Source: Perca fluviatilis
Lineage: Eukaryota; Chordata; Actinopteri; Perciformes; Percidae
Length of the DNA: 64,000 bases
Direction of reading: 5' to 3'
Assembly (NCBI RefSeq): GCF_010015445.1
Contig: NC_053133.1
Location: 23,021,922-23,085,921, forward strand
A program made the translations under genes and the position numbers. Each line of letters begins with the position of its first letter. Position 1 is the first letter of the stretch. The notes below the pieces were generated by a model. That model was not told the DNA's origin. It did no database searches and was given only the letters and a program-made list of their open reading frames with translations. Of this stretch, positions 1-12,935 are shown piece by piece.

Positions 1-567
1 TATCATTAGCCATCACGGGGTAAAAGAGTCACCGCTGTGACTGATTCAGGGAAACATGACATTTAGGAGATAATCGGCCTGTCTTTTGTGAGTTGTTCAT
101 CAACTTTTCAGCAGTGTGGAACCCTCTCACGCTTATTCAGAGTCTATCTGAGCTGCAGAGCAGGCCCGGTCCTGTACTCTGGCGAGGCTTTGGCGTGGGT
201 GAAATATGAGCATGTGATAGAAATCCATATCAAACTGGTTTAAATTTCAAATGTACAGTGTGTGGATCTTCTGATGGTTTCATTCTGTGTCACTATTTTT
301 GAAATGAGGAAGTATACTGTATATCATGTTGGTTCATGATAATATGCTGATCTGGAAAACAATCACGAAGCAAGATGAGGAGGAGATGTCAGAGGTTACG
401 TTGCCCAACTCAACTCTGCGCTCTGTGCTCATGGGCGATTATTTATTTTGCAGTAGATGGTGTGGTAAATTTAGTTTATCACTGTGTCAAATACATTTCC
501 AGGAGGATTTTCTAGCCCAGCTTCTGTGGTGGGAGAGCAAGTATGACTCGCTCTCCCACAACAGAAC

Positions 568-607
<40 letters not shown>

Positions 608-1650
608 ACGCTATATACACCCCGTCACTCTGTGAACATTATATGCAGACAGTTTGTGCCGCATCATTTAAATCTGTGAAGAAATGTACAGCTGGAGGAG
701 AAGAAAGGCGTGAGAAATCTGGTCTCCTGTGTTCTAGGTGCCACTTTTCTGAAGCTGGGTGGTAAAATAACATCCTCTGTCAATGACCGACAGGCTTTCA
801 AGGTAAAGAAAGATAATGGAAGGTGTGAAAAAAAACAGTTTTTTTCATTTTCAATTAAAGTGCTTCCCTGTCTTGACTTTTCAGCAGCTTCTTTATTTGC
901 TGTTTTAATTACTTGGTTTTAGGTATTTCCCAACAGAAATTATTAACTGTTCAAAAATCATTTTTAGCGGCAGTAAAAGTGATATTTTTATAATACTAAA
1001 GGAAGAACTGGATATTAATAAAGAGGCACTGAAAGGTCTTACGTTTGCCCTCAACAGCTGAAGCCTATAGTGCAAACTTTGGCTGTGATTTTCCGGTTTA
1101 AGACAAAAACCCTTGAGTTGGCACAGAATCACAAGACTAATCACAAGATTTTATCTTGTGTGGCAAGCTCCAATACGCGTCTTTACCTTGTTGCGAGCTG
1201 TCCCAGATGCTAAAGCTATTTATTTTTTAATTTGGTGTTATCGTAGCCAAAAACAAGATGTGCTTGTAGTTGAAGCCCATTGGAGATGAGTCTAACATGG
1301 GTGACAACGAGAAGTATTTAAAGACAAACAACAGTGGTGTGGAAGGAGTGAGGCAACACACTGAGTTCTCACCCGTTTTTTTATTGAATATTATGACCTT
1401 TTGCAGCTGGCAGGCGCAGATCTCCCCAGCTGAAATGGGAAGTCTGAGTGGTTTGTGAACCCCCAAGTCAACAAGACAATATTCTCTGATAAAACAAATG
1501 TCTTGCAGTGTTAGCAGTACAGCCATTTTTAGACTTTGAGAGTCTGTAGTCTCCCTCAACAGCTTCTTATGGAGGACGCTGAGCCCCCAACTGCTCCGCT
1601 CCATCTCCGAGTTTGTCAACAAAACATCTTTTTTTTAAATGTAGGCTATG
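1..1650. other. gene-free host flank
   Basis: I see no credible protein-coding exon here on either strand. The open frames are short, lack recognisable domains and run through simple repeat. The only distinct structure is the GA microsatellite at 571-602. Confidence 0.6.
571..602. repeat. (GA)n microsatellite
   Basis: An uninterrupted run of GA dinucleotides of about 32 bases, typical of fish intergenic DNA. Confidence 0.95.
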
Positions 1651-1659
1651 GTATATTTC

Positions 1660-2060
1660 AACCTGTTCTCACTCCCAACTCGTAAAAAAATAGTGACGCT
1701 TGGGCAGTGGCTCTCGGGGTCACATACGACGCAAAAATCACCCTTCAGCGTCTGCATGGAACGCACCGAACAGAGCGGCAGCGGGACCGCGGCGCTGTAA
1801 GATGATGTAGTACTAAGTTCGACAACGGTAGCGAGTGGAATGAAAGACCGAAATGCAGCATAAGGAGGTTGGTTGGGGTGGTGGATGGGTCAAACAACAC
1901 AGGACTTTCACCCAGGAGACCGGGGTTCTTGTCCCGTTCTTGTCCCGCGTGTCACTGAAACGTACATTTGATAACCCCACCCACGATCTTTTCCTAAACC
2001 TAACCGTCAAAGAGCGTCAAAAGTGAGTACCGAGTACCGACGCTATCTTTTCAGCAAGGC
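1660..2060. repeat. teleost interspersed repeat, class unresolved
   Basis: A GC-richer block in AT-rich surroundings. It holds text common in fish genomes: a stretch ending in ttttcctaaacctaacc and a block about a price-tag-like GGTTGGTTGGGGTGG run. A related ttcctaaacctac phrase recurs near 24540-24600. I cannot name the family or place exact ends from sequence alone. Confidence 0.4.
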
Positions 2061-2094
2061 TTCACCCACCCACCTGGAAGCTGTCCAGGAAAGG

Positions 2095-2520
2095 CACAGG
2101 TTGCATCCGAAATCACTTACTACATACTCAATGTGTATACTATCTTTTAACATATTTTTGTGTAAATAAACAATAGTGTGTATGTTTTCGGACGCACTAA
2201 CGCGTTCATTTTCATCGTCACTTCCTGAGAGCCTCCTTGCCGTTGGAGACGCGTAACCATGGTAACCCCTGCCGACTTCAGCTTTAGTGGCATTGCCAAA
2301 TAATGCTTCAATTACTGAAAAAGGTAAGCAACTAGACAAACAGTCGCGGGTGACTAAATCATAGATTTCTATGTGTAGAAATGTAAATTAAAGTTGACTG
2401 CTAACTACAGAGCAGCATTGGTTGCTGTCCGTTTGTCTGTCTCGAACGTTTCCGTTACTACCGTATAGCATTGTGTGATACTTATGCCGGCGTAGTATCC
2501 AGTGTTTGCATACGATAATA
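2095..2520. repeat. possible degraded MITE
   Basis: The block begins with gcatccgaaatcacttacta and closes with a rough inverted echo containing cggcgtagtatcc and gcatacg near 2490-2515. It holds a short GC-rich stretch with a CCATGGTAACC phrase. This resembles fish non-autonomous DNA transposons, but the termini are too degraded to assign a superfamily. Confidence 0.3.
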
Positions 2521-2540
2521 TTTAACCGGATATAGTGAGC

Positions 2541-4272
2541 AATTCACGTCCTATTGGTTTCATACTTAGATTTTGGACATTTTGTTTCTTTATTTCCTAA
2601 CAATGAATGTAAAAAAATTAATTACAAGAGCTAATCCCTCTGTTGATCATTATCTTTTTGAGCTTCATTCTTCACATTCTTCAACAACCTGGGGATATTG
2701 AAAATGAAAGAAAAACAAACTTATGACAGAAAAGTAGCTGTAAACTCAAACAGTTTGCAGAGGATTTTGATGGTTATCATGCCAAAGTTCCTCGTGCATG
2801 TCACCAGTAAACGACAGAGGCGGGGGAGCTCGGTGCAGAGCACTAATAGCTACACTAATTAAAGCGGGCTCAATCCTCCTCTCCTCCAGTTAGGCATGTG
2901 TTGAAGGCCAGGGTTGAAAACTGGGGTTAAAGCCCAGGTAATGAGGTTTGCTGGGGAGCGCCAGCGCTGGAACGGAATGTTATTTCTCAGGGTTTTCGCC
3001 GGCCGCCTCCTCTGCGCTGACCTCGGCTCATTACCGCGCACGAGGAGAGGTGACAGTGTCGCCGTGACCCCTCTGGTCCGATTCATTACCCTTCATTCTG
3101 CACCGTGCATCCCCCAGGAACACGGCACCCCCACACATACAAGGTGATGGTGAGAGGTAGGAAAAGAGTGATAAAATGAGTGGGAGAAGGAAAGAGAAAT
3201 GAGAATACGGATTGTCTACGGGAAGGAGTCACACTCTAACGAAGGGTCTAATTAACCATCGCCCTTAATTTTTGATCCCTTCGTGAAATATTGTCACCGT
3301 CTGTCGGACGATGACGTAAAAGTCTGGCTAAGTTGCCGGAGGATATCACTGTGAGCAAACAAACTCTGGGGACTAATACTCTGTCATCTTTGAACATAAA
3401 CTGGGTGCAAACTACTCACAATGTATGTTCTGACCACAGCATAATCAAGTGTAAAATTCTGCGTTGACAGGCCTGTGTTTGAAAACCTTTCAACACAAAA
3501 GGATTACGCAAATGCCACACGGAAAAAAATAAATCTGCTGCAGGCTTCTAAGCTGTCCTGTACGGAAGTGTAATTACATCAGTGTCTCATTACGAAGCAA
3601 CACAGTGAGGTGCAGAAAGCCCGACACATCATCTCTCAGAAGCGCTAAATTAGCTTTTGGAAGTGTCATGTTGGAGTTGTTGGACTCATGCTCAGCAGGA
3701 ATACTTCCTCCTTTTTGTCTAACAACCCCCGCCCCCCCCCAACTCCTCGACCTGTCAGCTCCCATATCGCTGCTGCTGTGTCAGACGGGGCCTCTCGCCC
3801 TGCAGTGCATCACCAGAGCCTTGTTCCTCTCTCCCCGTGGCAGCTTGTCACCTGCATACACCCCATCTCATCACTTCCTCCCGCTCTCTCTTGTCTCTTT
3901 ATTTCCCATTTCCCTCTCATTTCCTCGCCGTGTTTTTAAAGTAATCCAAAAGTGCAAGCAGATGACCTACATATACTGGCCTATGACTCACTCTTAGTTC
4001 CTTGGCTCTCCTTCCACTCTTTTCTATTACCTCTCTTTCTCTATCCTGAGGTCTCTCTTCTTGTCTGTTTCATTTGGTCCCGCAGTGTTTCCTTGTCCAC
4101 GTTGCAGGGTCGTCCTCTCTTTGAGACCACCAATCACCACCAATCCCGCTGGAAAGCTCTGCCTTATCCTGCCTCTGCAAACTCTGCTCTGCGAGATTCA
4201 GAAGAGAGATCGTGGAGGTGCACTGCGGAGGGAGGAGTCAAGATAAAATCAGCGTGTTAAAGGCTAGTTCTG
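2541..4272. other. gene-free host flank
   Basis: There are no exons or domains that I recognise. The pyrimidine-rich stretch around 3680-4100 produces long open frames on the plus strand, but their composition (runs of S, P and L) is that of CT-rich low-complexity DNA rather than a protein. Confidence 0.55.
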
Positions 4273-4273
4273 A

Positions 4274-4690
4274 GTAGGGCTGGGTACCGAATTCCATACT
4301 TTTTAGGCACTCACAGAATTGCCTCCTTAATATCGAGCATCGAAAAATGCCTCGTCATTCAATACCAAATTTCAGTACATGAGCACATCTCATTAGGGTT
4401 AGTGAGCAAGTAAGCATGCAGCATGCTTCTACCAAGATCTAATAATGCTGGTGATTGGCTGTCTAACATTACACGTCATAGAGACATGCAGGGAAATCTC
4501 TATGTAATGCACAGAGATAAATAATAACGATTTGTGCAATAATGTGTAATGTTGTAATTTCTTTTTGTTCAAATGGATTTTATGAAATTGGTAGCGAAAA
4601 AAGGATCATTCAGAAACCTGTATCAAAGTCACAGTATTGGGATCAAAATATTTGAACGTTTCCCAGTTTTTATTTTCATAGTTTTGGCCA
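4274..4690. repeat. degraded hAT-like non-autonomous element
   Basis: It starts with agggctgggtaccgaattcc, a left end very common in fish hAT-type repeats. The interior is AT-rich. The right end, near 4640-4680, is degraded and no clean inverted terminus or target duplication can be read. Confidence 0.4.
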
Positions 4691-6038
4691 TGAATTATGT
4701 CAGTCAATAATTACAATGTTACTAAGTTAATTTCTGAGATCTGCAAATGCAATGACATCGCTCAAAACATTAAAGGAATATGTTGGCTACATTGGGAGAA
4801 ACACTTTCACATTCTCTTTCTTGTGGTATTGATGTTCTCATCAAACTGTTACATTTAAAGCTGAAAGGGTAAATATCCTTCACAGTTCACTGCTATAGGG
4901 TTGCTGGTTCAACTTTGAGCTACTGTACTTACTTTTTCCATGATTTCTGCTGCATTACTTCCTCAATTGTGCAAAAAATGGTTTATGCTGGTTTGAGGCG
5001 GTTTCTGCCTTTGTCAAAGAGTTGATGCACAAAATGGGATCTGGAAATGCCTTGGTTTAATAACTTCTGACATAGCGAACATTTAATTCACATGACTGAT
5101 CAGCTGTTTCTGCTTTCGGCATCTTCCTGGATATTCCCATTATGCGTCTTCGTCTCTGGACAGCATGAAACATGTCCAACAGTTGAAACTTTGTCCAATT
5201 AAAACCAAATTCCTGAAGACATCTCTTTTTTTCTCACGTAGATGGCAAATGTGATAGCATTCTCTACTTCTTCCATTCTGTTTGGTGGATTAAAAATGCG
5301 TTGCGCCAACTTTGGACAAAACTACGCTGTAGACTAGTTTGTTTGCTGCAAACCAGTTCAGAACAATTCGCAGTTCTTTTTTTTGAAAAGTTTAAAAATG
5401 TCGCTCGATGAATGAATGGAGACATGGCTACTGTCAAATCCATAAAAGTGATTCAATATGACTAAAGTGTTGGCTTCATTAAAACATTACACCATTCACT
5501 GACCAATAGTTTCCGGCCCCGTTGCACTTTGTAGTAGTAATGACATCTTGTTTTTAGATTCAATTACTTTGGTACGATTTTGTTGTAGCCAATAGAAATG
5601 ATGGCAAAAACAACAGAGATAAGACCCAAGTTCTAATAAATCGAAATGATCATTTAAGGGAGTGCAATCTTTAGCTAAAGCTCTTTTTTTTATGGTGCTT
5701 TCTGAGGGCATGTCAGGCTTATAGAAAGTTGGGCATTTAGCAAAGTGACTTCTTCATCTCTGCACTCTGTTTGAACCGAGGCATCTGAGCAGACAGTGGT
5801 AAGAGTTTGACTAGTCTCTCTTTTCTCTCCATTCTTGTCTCCCTTCAGTTTTTTTCCACCCTTTTTATCCCTTGTTTGTCACTCTTATAAACACCTCCTG
5901 ATTACTACCGACGGAGAAAGCAGCGGGGAGCGCTAAACAAGACTTCTTCTGTAGGTCTCTCTCTGTAATGGAGAGGCAATACGCTGAGAGATGCTGTAGA
6001 AGGAGACATTGTGCAGGCTGGTAGCTCTCTTTCTCTAA
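4691..6038. other. gene-free host flank
   Basis: AT-rich unique-looking sequence. I see no exons, RNA genes or clear repeats. Confidence 0.55.
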
Positions 6039-6085
6039 TGGCCAGTCAGGGCATGTCAAACAAATGAGCATGCCCTGACTGGCCA
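6039..6085. repeat. short perfect inverted repeat (hairpin)
   Basis: The 17-base arm TGGCCAGTCAGGGCATG (6039-6055) is matched exactly by its reverse complement at 6069-6085 across a 13-base loop. Confidence 0.9.
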
Positions 6086-6278
6086 GGCTCCAGTTCCTCC
6101 CCTGCCACTGGAATGATCATGCTCATTATCTTGCTTAGCTCCCGGGTCAACATGAACAACACAATCCTTGCTTTTTGCCAGCATCGGGTTAACAAAGGCA
6201 TTATTTTTTTGCACCGTTCCCCCCTTTCTATGTCTCTCTGGGGATTCTATGCCATCTGGTATTGTAGATGACGGAAAA

Positions 6279-6314
6279 GTGTGTGTGTGTGTGTGTGTGT
6301 AGGGGGGGGGGGGG
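6279..6314. repeat. (GT)n plus poly-G simple repeat
   Basis: A GT run (6279-6300) is followed by a G run with one interruption (6302-6314). Confidence 0.95.
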
Positions 6315-6522
6315 TAGGGGTGGGGATCAAAAGGGTCTGTCCTGCAGTTGATCAAGGGAGAAATCCTGCAGGTGGCTGGCTTCCTGTCTCAGGAGTAACA
6401 TGGCCTGAGGCAAGGGATCCACACAGGAGGGGTGAGACGATCATCTTTTCTGGGTGGAGTCTTGTACAATATGTGGATTTTTTTTCTGGCTCCGTATGAG
6501 TAATGCTATTATTAATGTAGGT

Positions 6523-6523
<1 letters not shown>

Positions 6524-6590
<67 letters not shown>
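6524..6590. repeat. (GA)n microsatellite
   Basis: An uninterrupted GA run of about 67 bases. Confidence 0.97.
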
Positions 6591-6594
<4 letters not shown>

Positions 6595-9500
6595 TTGTAT
6601 TGGTTTTTAGATGTGGACATATTTCCCCTGTGAAGACTTTCATATCCATTACCTGAAGAGCCTGGCAGTCAGTGCCACAAATGGAGATCCCTGTCGCTCT
6701 TTATCATAACGCTGACATTCAATATTAAAAATACATTCAAGCATGATTGAATGTTTGATGGTGTTATTCTATGAGTGATCTAAGTGTCTGGCGGCTGCAT
6801 ATCATTTGGGGACTGGTGCATTTGTTGAGGCAAACATAAAACATTACCTCTGCAGCAGTTGCTACTCGCGAGGAGTTTAAAAGAATTTTCTCACCCTCAC
6901 TGCTGCATCCGTACAAACGAGCCAATTTGACTCATTTATCATATTACTGTTGGCAAAGCAAAAGGCGTGAGACATGAGTCGGAGTGTTGTGTGAATCGCA
7001 CATCTTGTCCAGCAGTCTCACATTAATCTCAATTGTTCCCTTCCATTGTCTCTGCATCTAGCTATCTAATCACAGACTCCAGGGGCCGGACCTTTCATAA
7101 ACGCTCACCCTGCATTCCTACACATTAAATGAGATAAAGATAACTGCACATAGAACAGCAAAAAAAAATAAAGTGCTGATGGCCGCTGACAAAGAATCAG
7201 ATAGGAGGCATCACTCATCCAGCACTTAGTCCCAGTTGTGATCTACAGTAAAAAAAAAAATTAAGCATGCTGGGAAATGGCTGCAGCTCTGTAGAAACAT
7301 CCACTGCCAGCGTGTTGGAAATTTCTGAGGGGACAGGCAGCAAACTCTCTGGGGATTTAACTCCGATTTTCAAGAGTCCAGATCACATGAAAAATGAATC
7401 ACTCTGCAGAGGGAAGAATATGACGCATGACTAAAGGGGATGAAGAAGCTGGTGGTAGGGGAGGTACTGTAATGTACACTGTAACTGTTGGGAGGATGAA
7501 GATGGACCAACATGTAATTTAATGTGACTAGAATGTACAATTAATGTCTGAATCACAGGACCTTGTCAGAAAGCTATACCAATCCATGGCTTCATGTAAT
7601 GTCTTTTTGGCAATCAAACATAGGTCTTTATTGTGGTAATTGTCCAAGTTGACTTAAACTAATTAGTGGATTAATACTGATCATGGCGATGAAGACCATG
7701 AGATGCAGCTGAAAGCTCAAAAAAGCTAGCAAGTGGACCTTGAGTCAGGAATATTTCTCCAAACTACTCTTTCTACCGTCAAGAATGAACTTTAATGCTC
7801 ATTTGCAACAGTGTCTGAGCCACTATAATTAGACTTACAAAGGTTTGAAAAGAAAGGAACAAAAAGGAGAAGAAAAAATCCTCAAATTCTCCACATTAAA
7901 AAAATGCACTCAGCTAACATGAGAGGAACATTTCTTGGTTACCTTAAAATTAGCACAGAAAACATCTATGTCAAGTGCGGTAGCATTGAACTGTACACCC
8001 ATACAGCTCTGGAGACAGACAACATGCACACGTTTCTAACACTCACACACTGGAGTTGGACTAAGAAATGTGACTCATAGAAAAACTGTGAAGACTTTAT
8101 TGCCTTTCATGTGTGCGCAGTTTTTTTGTTTTTTTTGTTTATTATTTTCTAATTGAATCTGTGAATATATCTACATTCTAACTTTGAACTCACCTGCTTA
8201 TTATCTGATTTATTGTTCAATACATGCAGTCAAAATCCTATGTTTCTATTTCACTATGGTCACCCATCCTCTTGGCTCCCGCCGAGTCTGGTCCAATCCT
8301 TACAGTTACCTTTATTATTAATTTCTCACACTGTACTTAGTGTTATCACATACTGGTTACAGATATCTAGGCAGAGCACAACATATGTATTTTATCAATA
8401 AAACATGCATATTGATTTAGACCATACCTTTGTGCACACTGTATGACTGCACTGTAGTCAGACTTGAGCTGTGGAGGAGGGGTTATTCTGTTTGTAGGCA
8501 GAATGATGACACACCTTTGCATTAACAGACTGCAGTGCATATCCGAATGGTGCTAAACACGACACACCCTACATGAATACTCCAGATAGATGCATGCTCT
8601 GATATTATGATGTTACATCAATATTTAAAACCGTTAATGGATTATTTTATGGGATTCAGGCGTTTACTCGAGGAATTTCCTGGATCACACCCATTTATTC
8701 AAGGGGCTTTAACTGCAAAAGTCTCTTAATCTCTTGAGTCTCGATCTGTCCTTTGATTTTACTCAGTCACAGCTTTAATCTGCAGCCAACGTGTGGCGTA
8801 TTATTTTAATATTTAAAAGGAAGGATGTGGTTTGGGATGCCAAATGGCACTGGGTAAAAATGTCTGAGGAGAAAAATGGCCTGTTGTTGGAGTTCAGGCT
8901 TCCTGTAGACCTTGTGATGCATTTGTTAAACTGTGTGAAAAACAGCTGGAGGAGGGCGTATAAAAAAAGAAAAACTACTACTCGACACTGAATTTTAAAT
9001 GCAAAAGAGAGAGCATGGCATCACGTTTTTGATGAACATCTTAGCCATGCATGAGTGCATTATTTATGACGCAAGGTCTGGAGTTGTTTTTTCCCCTTGT
9101 AGGAAGCAAGTTACGCTGCCATTATAATGACCACACTCGAACATGGCTAATGTTGTAGCCTCTTCCTCTGGCAGCAGTTGGAATAATGAGCCACTGATGA
9201 GTCACACCGGGACAGCAGTGCAACTCTATTACCCGGCAACAACAAACACAGACGTGAAGAAAGAGCAGTTTGATGATCCCGAGGAGAAACAAAGCGTCTT
9301 GTTCAGCTGTCTAGCAGCTTCAAGCTTCATTTGAATGCCCTTTCTTATCAACTCCACAGGTTTTCCACTGTCGCAATACAGAGCTGCCTGCTGCATTCAT
9401 TTTATATTAATGCAAATTTGTAGGGTGAAATGACTCACTTGTGTCAGGCTCTCACCTTGCTGTCTCAACAAGTGCGAAGAACAAAGATGGTGCATTAAGC

Positions 9501-10480
9501 AGGCACCTTTGTACACAAGATGTCAACAGCAACTGAGGAATCTGACATCCAATAATACACACAACAAACACACAAAATACAAGGCAGGATTGGTTGCACA
9601 TGAATACAGATCTTTGAAAGAAAGCTATTAAATCATGGAATTTATAAAAGGAAATACATTTTTAAAAAAGCAAGTCTGTGTTTCCAGTCTTCCATTTTTG
9701 TGTACTCGATTTTCCAAGTTTCAACTGCATCTCACGGTTTTCTTCAGCGTCATAAAAAGACGCAATCTTCTGGTCTAATTTATTTCGAACCATTAAAAGT
9801 TTATTATTTAGACATCTAATTTAATTCAACATTTACCACACAGTTTTGAGTGAATGAGGACAATTGACTTTAATAACTACCTGAGGATTTTTTATGTGTT
9901 CATCACTGGCTGGACTAATGTGATTAGTTTTTTTCCTAATCTTGTTTAGGAGTGTCTGTTGTGTTTGAGGTCAAAACTCACAGTTTGATTTTACTGTTAA
10001 AGATAAACATTTATTTTCCAATGGAAATGGATTCTGTAAAGATCCTTAAATTGTTATGGTTGTTGTGTAACAGCCCCATTTTACTTGTTAAATCTTCAGT
10101 CCAGTTGCAGAATAATGAACAGTTTCAATGTCTCCTATGGCAGTAAGTGTGTAGGTGTTGCTCTGTTTTTGCTACATATATCATTTCTATGGTCTGTCAT
10201 ATTTGAAGGAGGAAAGATATGCAACACTTGTATAAATCACCAAGATGTTTTTCATTGCCTAGATATTTAGTATGAAGGATGGCATGATATAACCTGACGC
10301 ATCAGATGGTTAGTTACAAATAACTATCTGAAAAGCCATCATTGGAAAATGTTTGGAAAAGGGCAGTGTAACGAGACTAAGCTAACCTGGGATCTTGGAA
10401 CAAAAGAACACAGCTACCAAAGGCTAACCTAGCTCGTAACATAAAATAGCTGGCCTGGATGAGTGTATACTATCCTACTT
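6591..10480. other. gene-free host flank
   Basis: There are no recognisable exons, RNA genes or mobile elements. The open frames are short and without domains. Confidence 0.5.
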
Positions 10481-10968
10481 AAGAGGGGTTGTGCTGTGTA
10501 AAACTGACTCACCCAGCTGTTGTTTCAATTCACACCCCAGAGCCGGGCATGTTAGCTCCGGTGTCCATCAGTAAGGAGCGACTTCCGCTCGGCATCGGGA
10601 CGCCGTCAGCCCACTCTCCGTGTTGTAGTTCAGGTTTTAAAAGGTCCATCCATTCATCGTCATCCGCTTATCCAAGGTTGGGTTGCGCGGGCTGCAGCTC
10701 CAGCATGGGACCCCAAACTTCCCATTCCTGAGCCACATTAGCCAGCTTTGACTGGGGGATCCCGAGGTGTTCCCAGGCCAGGGTGGAGATAAAATCCCTC
10801 CACCTAGTCCTGGGTCTTCCCCAAGGCCTCCTCCCTAGGGAGGCGCCCAGGGGACATCCTTACCCGATGCCCAAACCACCTCAACTGGCTCCTTCGACGC
10901 AAAGGAGCAACGGCTCTACTCCGAGCTCCTCACGGATGACTGAGCTTCTCACCCTATCTCTAAGGGAG

Positions 10969-10976
10969 ACGCCAGC
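10969..10976. repeat. 8-bp target-site duplication, left (ACGCCAGC)
   Basis: ACGCCAGC directly precedes the CAGTGTTG terminus and is repeated exactly at 12183-12190 after the opposite terminus. An 8-bp duplication is the hAT superfamily hallmark. Confidence 0.9.
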
Positions 10977-12182
10977 CAGTGTTGGGAAAGTTCACTTTCT
11001 ACATGAACTAGTTCAAAGTGCAGTTCACAAATTTTAAAATGAACTAGTTCAGTTCATAGTTTTTTAAAAAGTTAATTTTGAACTAAGTTCACAGTTCCAA
11101 AAATGAACTAGTTCATAGTTCTTTTTTTCCATATGTTACTGTAAGCTATTATTTTTCAAAATTATTGCCACAGCCCATAAAGAACCACAGACAGGAATTA
11201 TTTTATCAGTTTTAACACTGAAACTATGCATCAGATTTCATCTTCATATCCAATTTTGAATCCTTATCCAACCAGGGTTTACATTAGCACTGAGGGGACA
11301 GCATTTCCCCATTGTCGCTTTAATGCTTTGTTGCTATCCATTCAGTCCACACTAGTAGCACAGTATACAGTGTGTGTATATTTAGTATATTTAGTATTTA
11401 GTATATTCTCAAAAACGTGAGGAAAAATTTGCTGCTTGAATGGTCTTTTTTAATAAGGAATTATAAAAAAAAACAAAAAACAGGACAGTAGTCCTTAAGG
11501 TGCAAATGTTTTTTTCAATTTTAACAATTTTCCATTTAAAATTCCATTTCAGTACACAATAAAAAGGAATACTGGAAAAATATACCAGGCAGGTTCAACA
11601 AACAAGTTACATGAATAGTAAAACCCTCGAGGTCGAGGATCTGTCTTGACTGTCTTTATATTTTTTAATTTGCTTGCACATACCTTGAAAGGCTAGCAGG
11701 GTGCTTCAGTTCAATGTGCCGTTTCAGGTTTGCTGTGGATGTGACTGAAGTGCGGATTTTCTTTTTGAAAGCCGGCGGTCAAAGTTTGCACAGAAATGTA
11801 AGATTTTTCCCATCCTCACCGACCTTGTCATAAAGCTCGTTTAAATGATCATACGACGCCTCCTTGCTGCTTTTTGTTTTGATGACGCATGCGGCGGTGC
11901 GACACTGGTGGCTGGTGTTGCCAGATTGGGTGTTTTTTCCGCTACATATTAAGGCCTGTTTACGGTGTGTTTTAGCCAGGTTTTTGCCTGGAAGGCTCTA
12001 TAGAAATCTGGCACCCTATTGAACAAAGTTACACTGAGAGCGTGCCGTTCACAGACACCAGAAAGAACGAGTTCAAAGTAACGTTCATCAGGCAGTAATA
12101 CGGTACGTTCAGTTCACGTTCACCCAAAATATGAACGAGTTCATGAACTACCGTTCAATGAACGCGTTCAGGCACAACACTG
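10977..12182. mobile_element. non-autonomous hAT-like transposon
   Basis: This 1,206-bp element starts CAGTGTTG and ends CAACACTG, so the ends are inverted. It is flanked by the exact 8-bp duplication ACGCCAGC. Sub-terminal regions are packed with GAACTAGTTCA/TGAACGTTC-type repeats in both orientations, probably transposase-binding sites. No transposase frame is present. It sits inside a LINE fragment whose sequence resumes cleanly beyond it, so it is the younger insertion. Confidence 0.85.
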
Positions 12183-12190
12183 ACGCCAGC
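12183..12190. repeat. 8-bp target-site duplication, right (ACGCCAGC)
   Basis: Exact repeat of 10969-10976. Confidence 0.9.
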
Positions 12191-12354
12191 CACCCTCCTG
12201 AAGAAAACCCATTTTGACCGCTTGTACCATGGATCTCGTTCTTTCGGTCATGACAAAAAGTCGTGTTGTGGGAAATCCAAAAGTCTTTTCCATCGAGAAA
12301 AGCCTCCAGTGACATTCTTTGCTCTTCTTCCAATGAAGAAATACTCCTCAGTTG

Positions 12355-12935
12355 TGATATAATTCAATTACATTTTATTTATAGTATCAAATCGTAACAA
12401 GAGTTACTTCAAGACACTTTACAGATAATTTACAAAGACAGGCTCTTGGTGGCGGTTGTCTAATGGTGCCGGTTGGGGGTACGATGAACAGTGGCAATTA
12501 TAGTAACAATAAAGATAATGGAACTATGACTAGAAATGGTAGTTGTAGTAGTTCATGGCGTAGCAGGGCAATGCAGGGCACAGGAGGGCATAGCAGGGCA
12601 TAGCATGACGTCGTAGTGCGTAGCAGGGCACTGCAGGGCGTAGCAGGGCACTGCAGGGTGTAGTAGGACATAGCAGGGCACCGAGCAGGACCATGGCAAC
12701 AGCTGCAATCATGATTAGGTCACCCTAATCCAAGGAAAACTGCGGGGCGAGAAAATAAGCTCCCCAGAGCTAAGTTAGTAACAAGCATTTCTGGGACATG
12801 AATGCACACATATGGAAAGAGAGAGGAGAGAGGAGCTCAGTGTGTCAAATGAAGTCCCCCGGCAGTATAAAACTATAACAGCATAACTAAGAGCTGGTCC
12901 AAGGCAAACCTCAGCCAGCTCTATAAGGGTTGGTA
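12355..12935. repeat. teleost interspersed repeat with internal minisatellite
   Basis: It opens with caattacattttatttatag and ends around ccagctctataagg, a layout I recognise from many percomorph fish genomes without being able to name the family. At about 12550-12690 it carries a variable array of roughly 12-14-base units of the form gcagggcatagcagggca. No coding capacity is apparent. Confidence 0.55.

Larger units (their letters stand above)
10640..12275 (-). pseudogene. LINE ORF2 3' fragment, interrupted by a hAT element
   Basis: Read on the minus strand, 12275-12183 and then 10976-10640 resemble the C-terminal tail of a fish LINE reverse-transcriptase polyprotein. Phrases such as VRSSVIREELGVEPLLL, GRRPWGRPRTRWRDF and STLAWEHLGIPQ are typical of that tail. 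The fragment is 5'-truncated, contains stops and is split by the hAT-like element at 10977-12182. I cannot name the LINE clade. It is a dead insertion. Confidence 0.7.

Noticed and set aside
3605..4260. Overlapping S/P/L-rich plus-strand frames
   Set aside because: Explained by CT-rich low-complexity DNA; no domain, splice pattern or codon structure.
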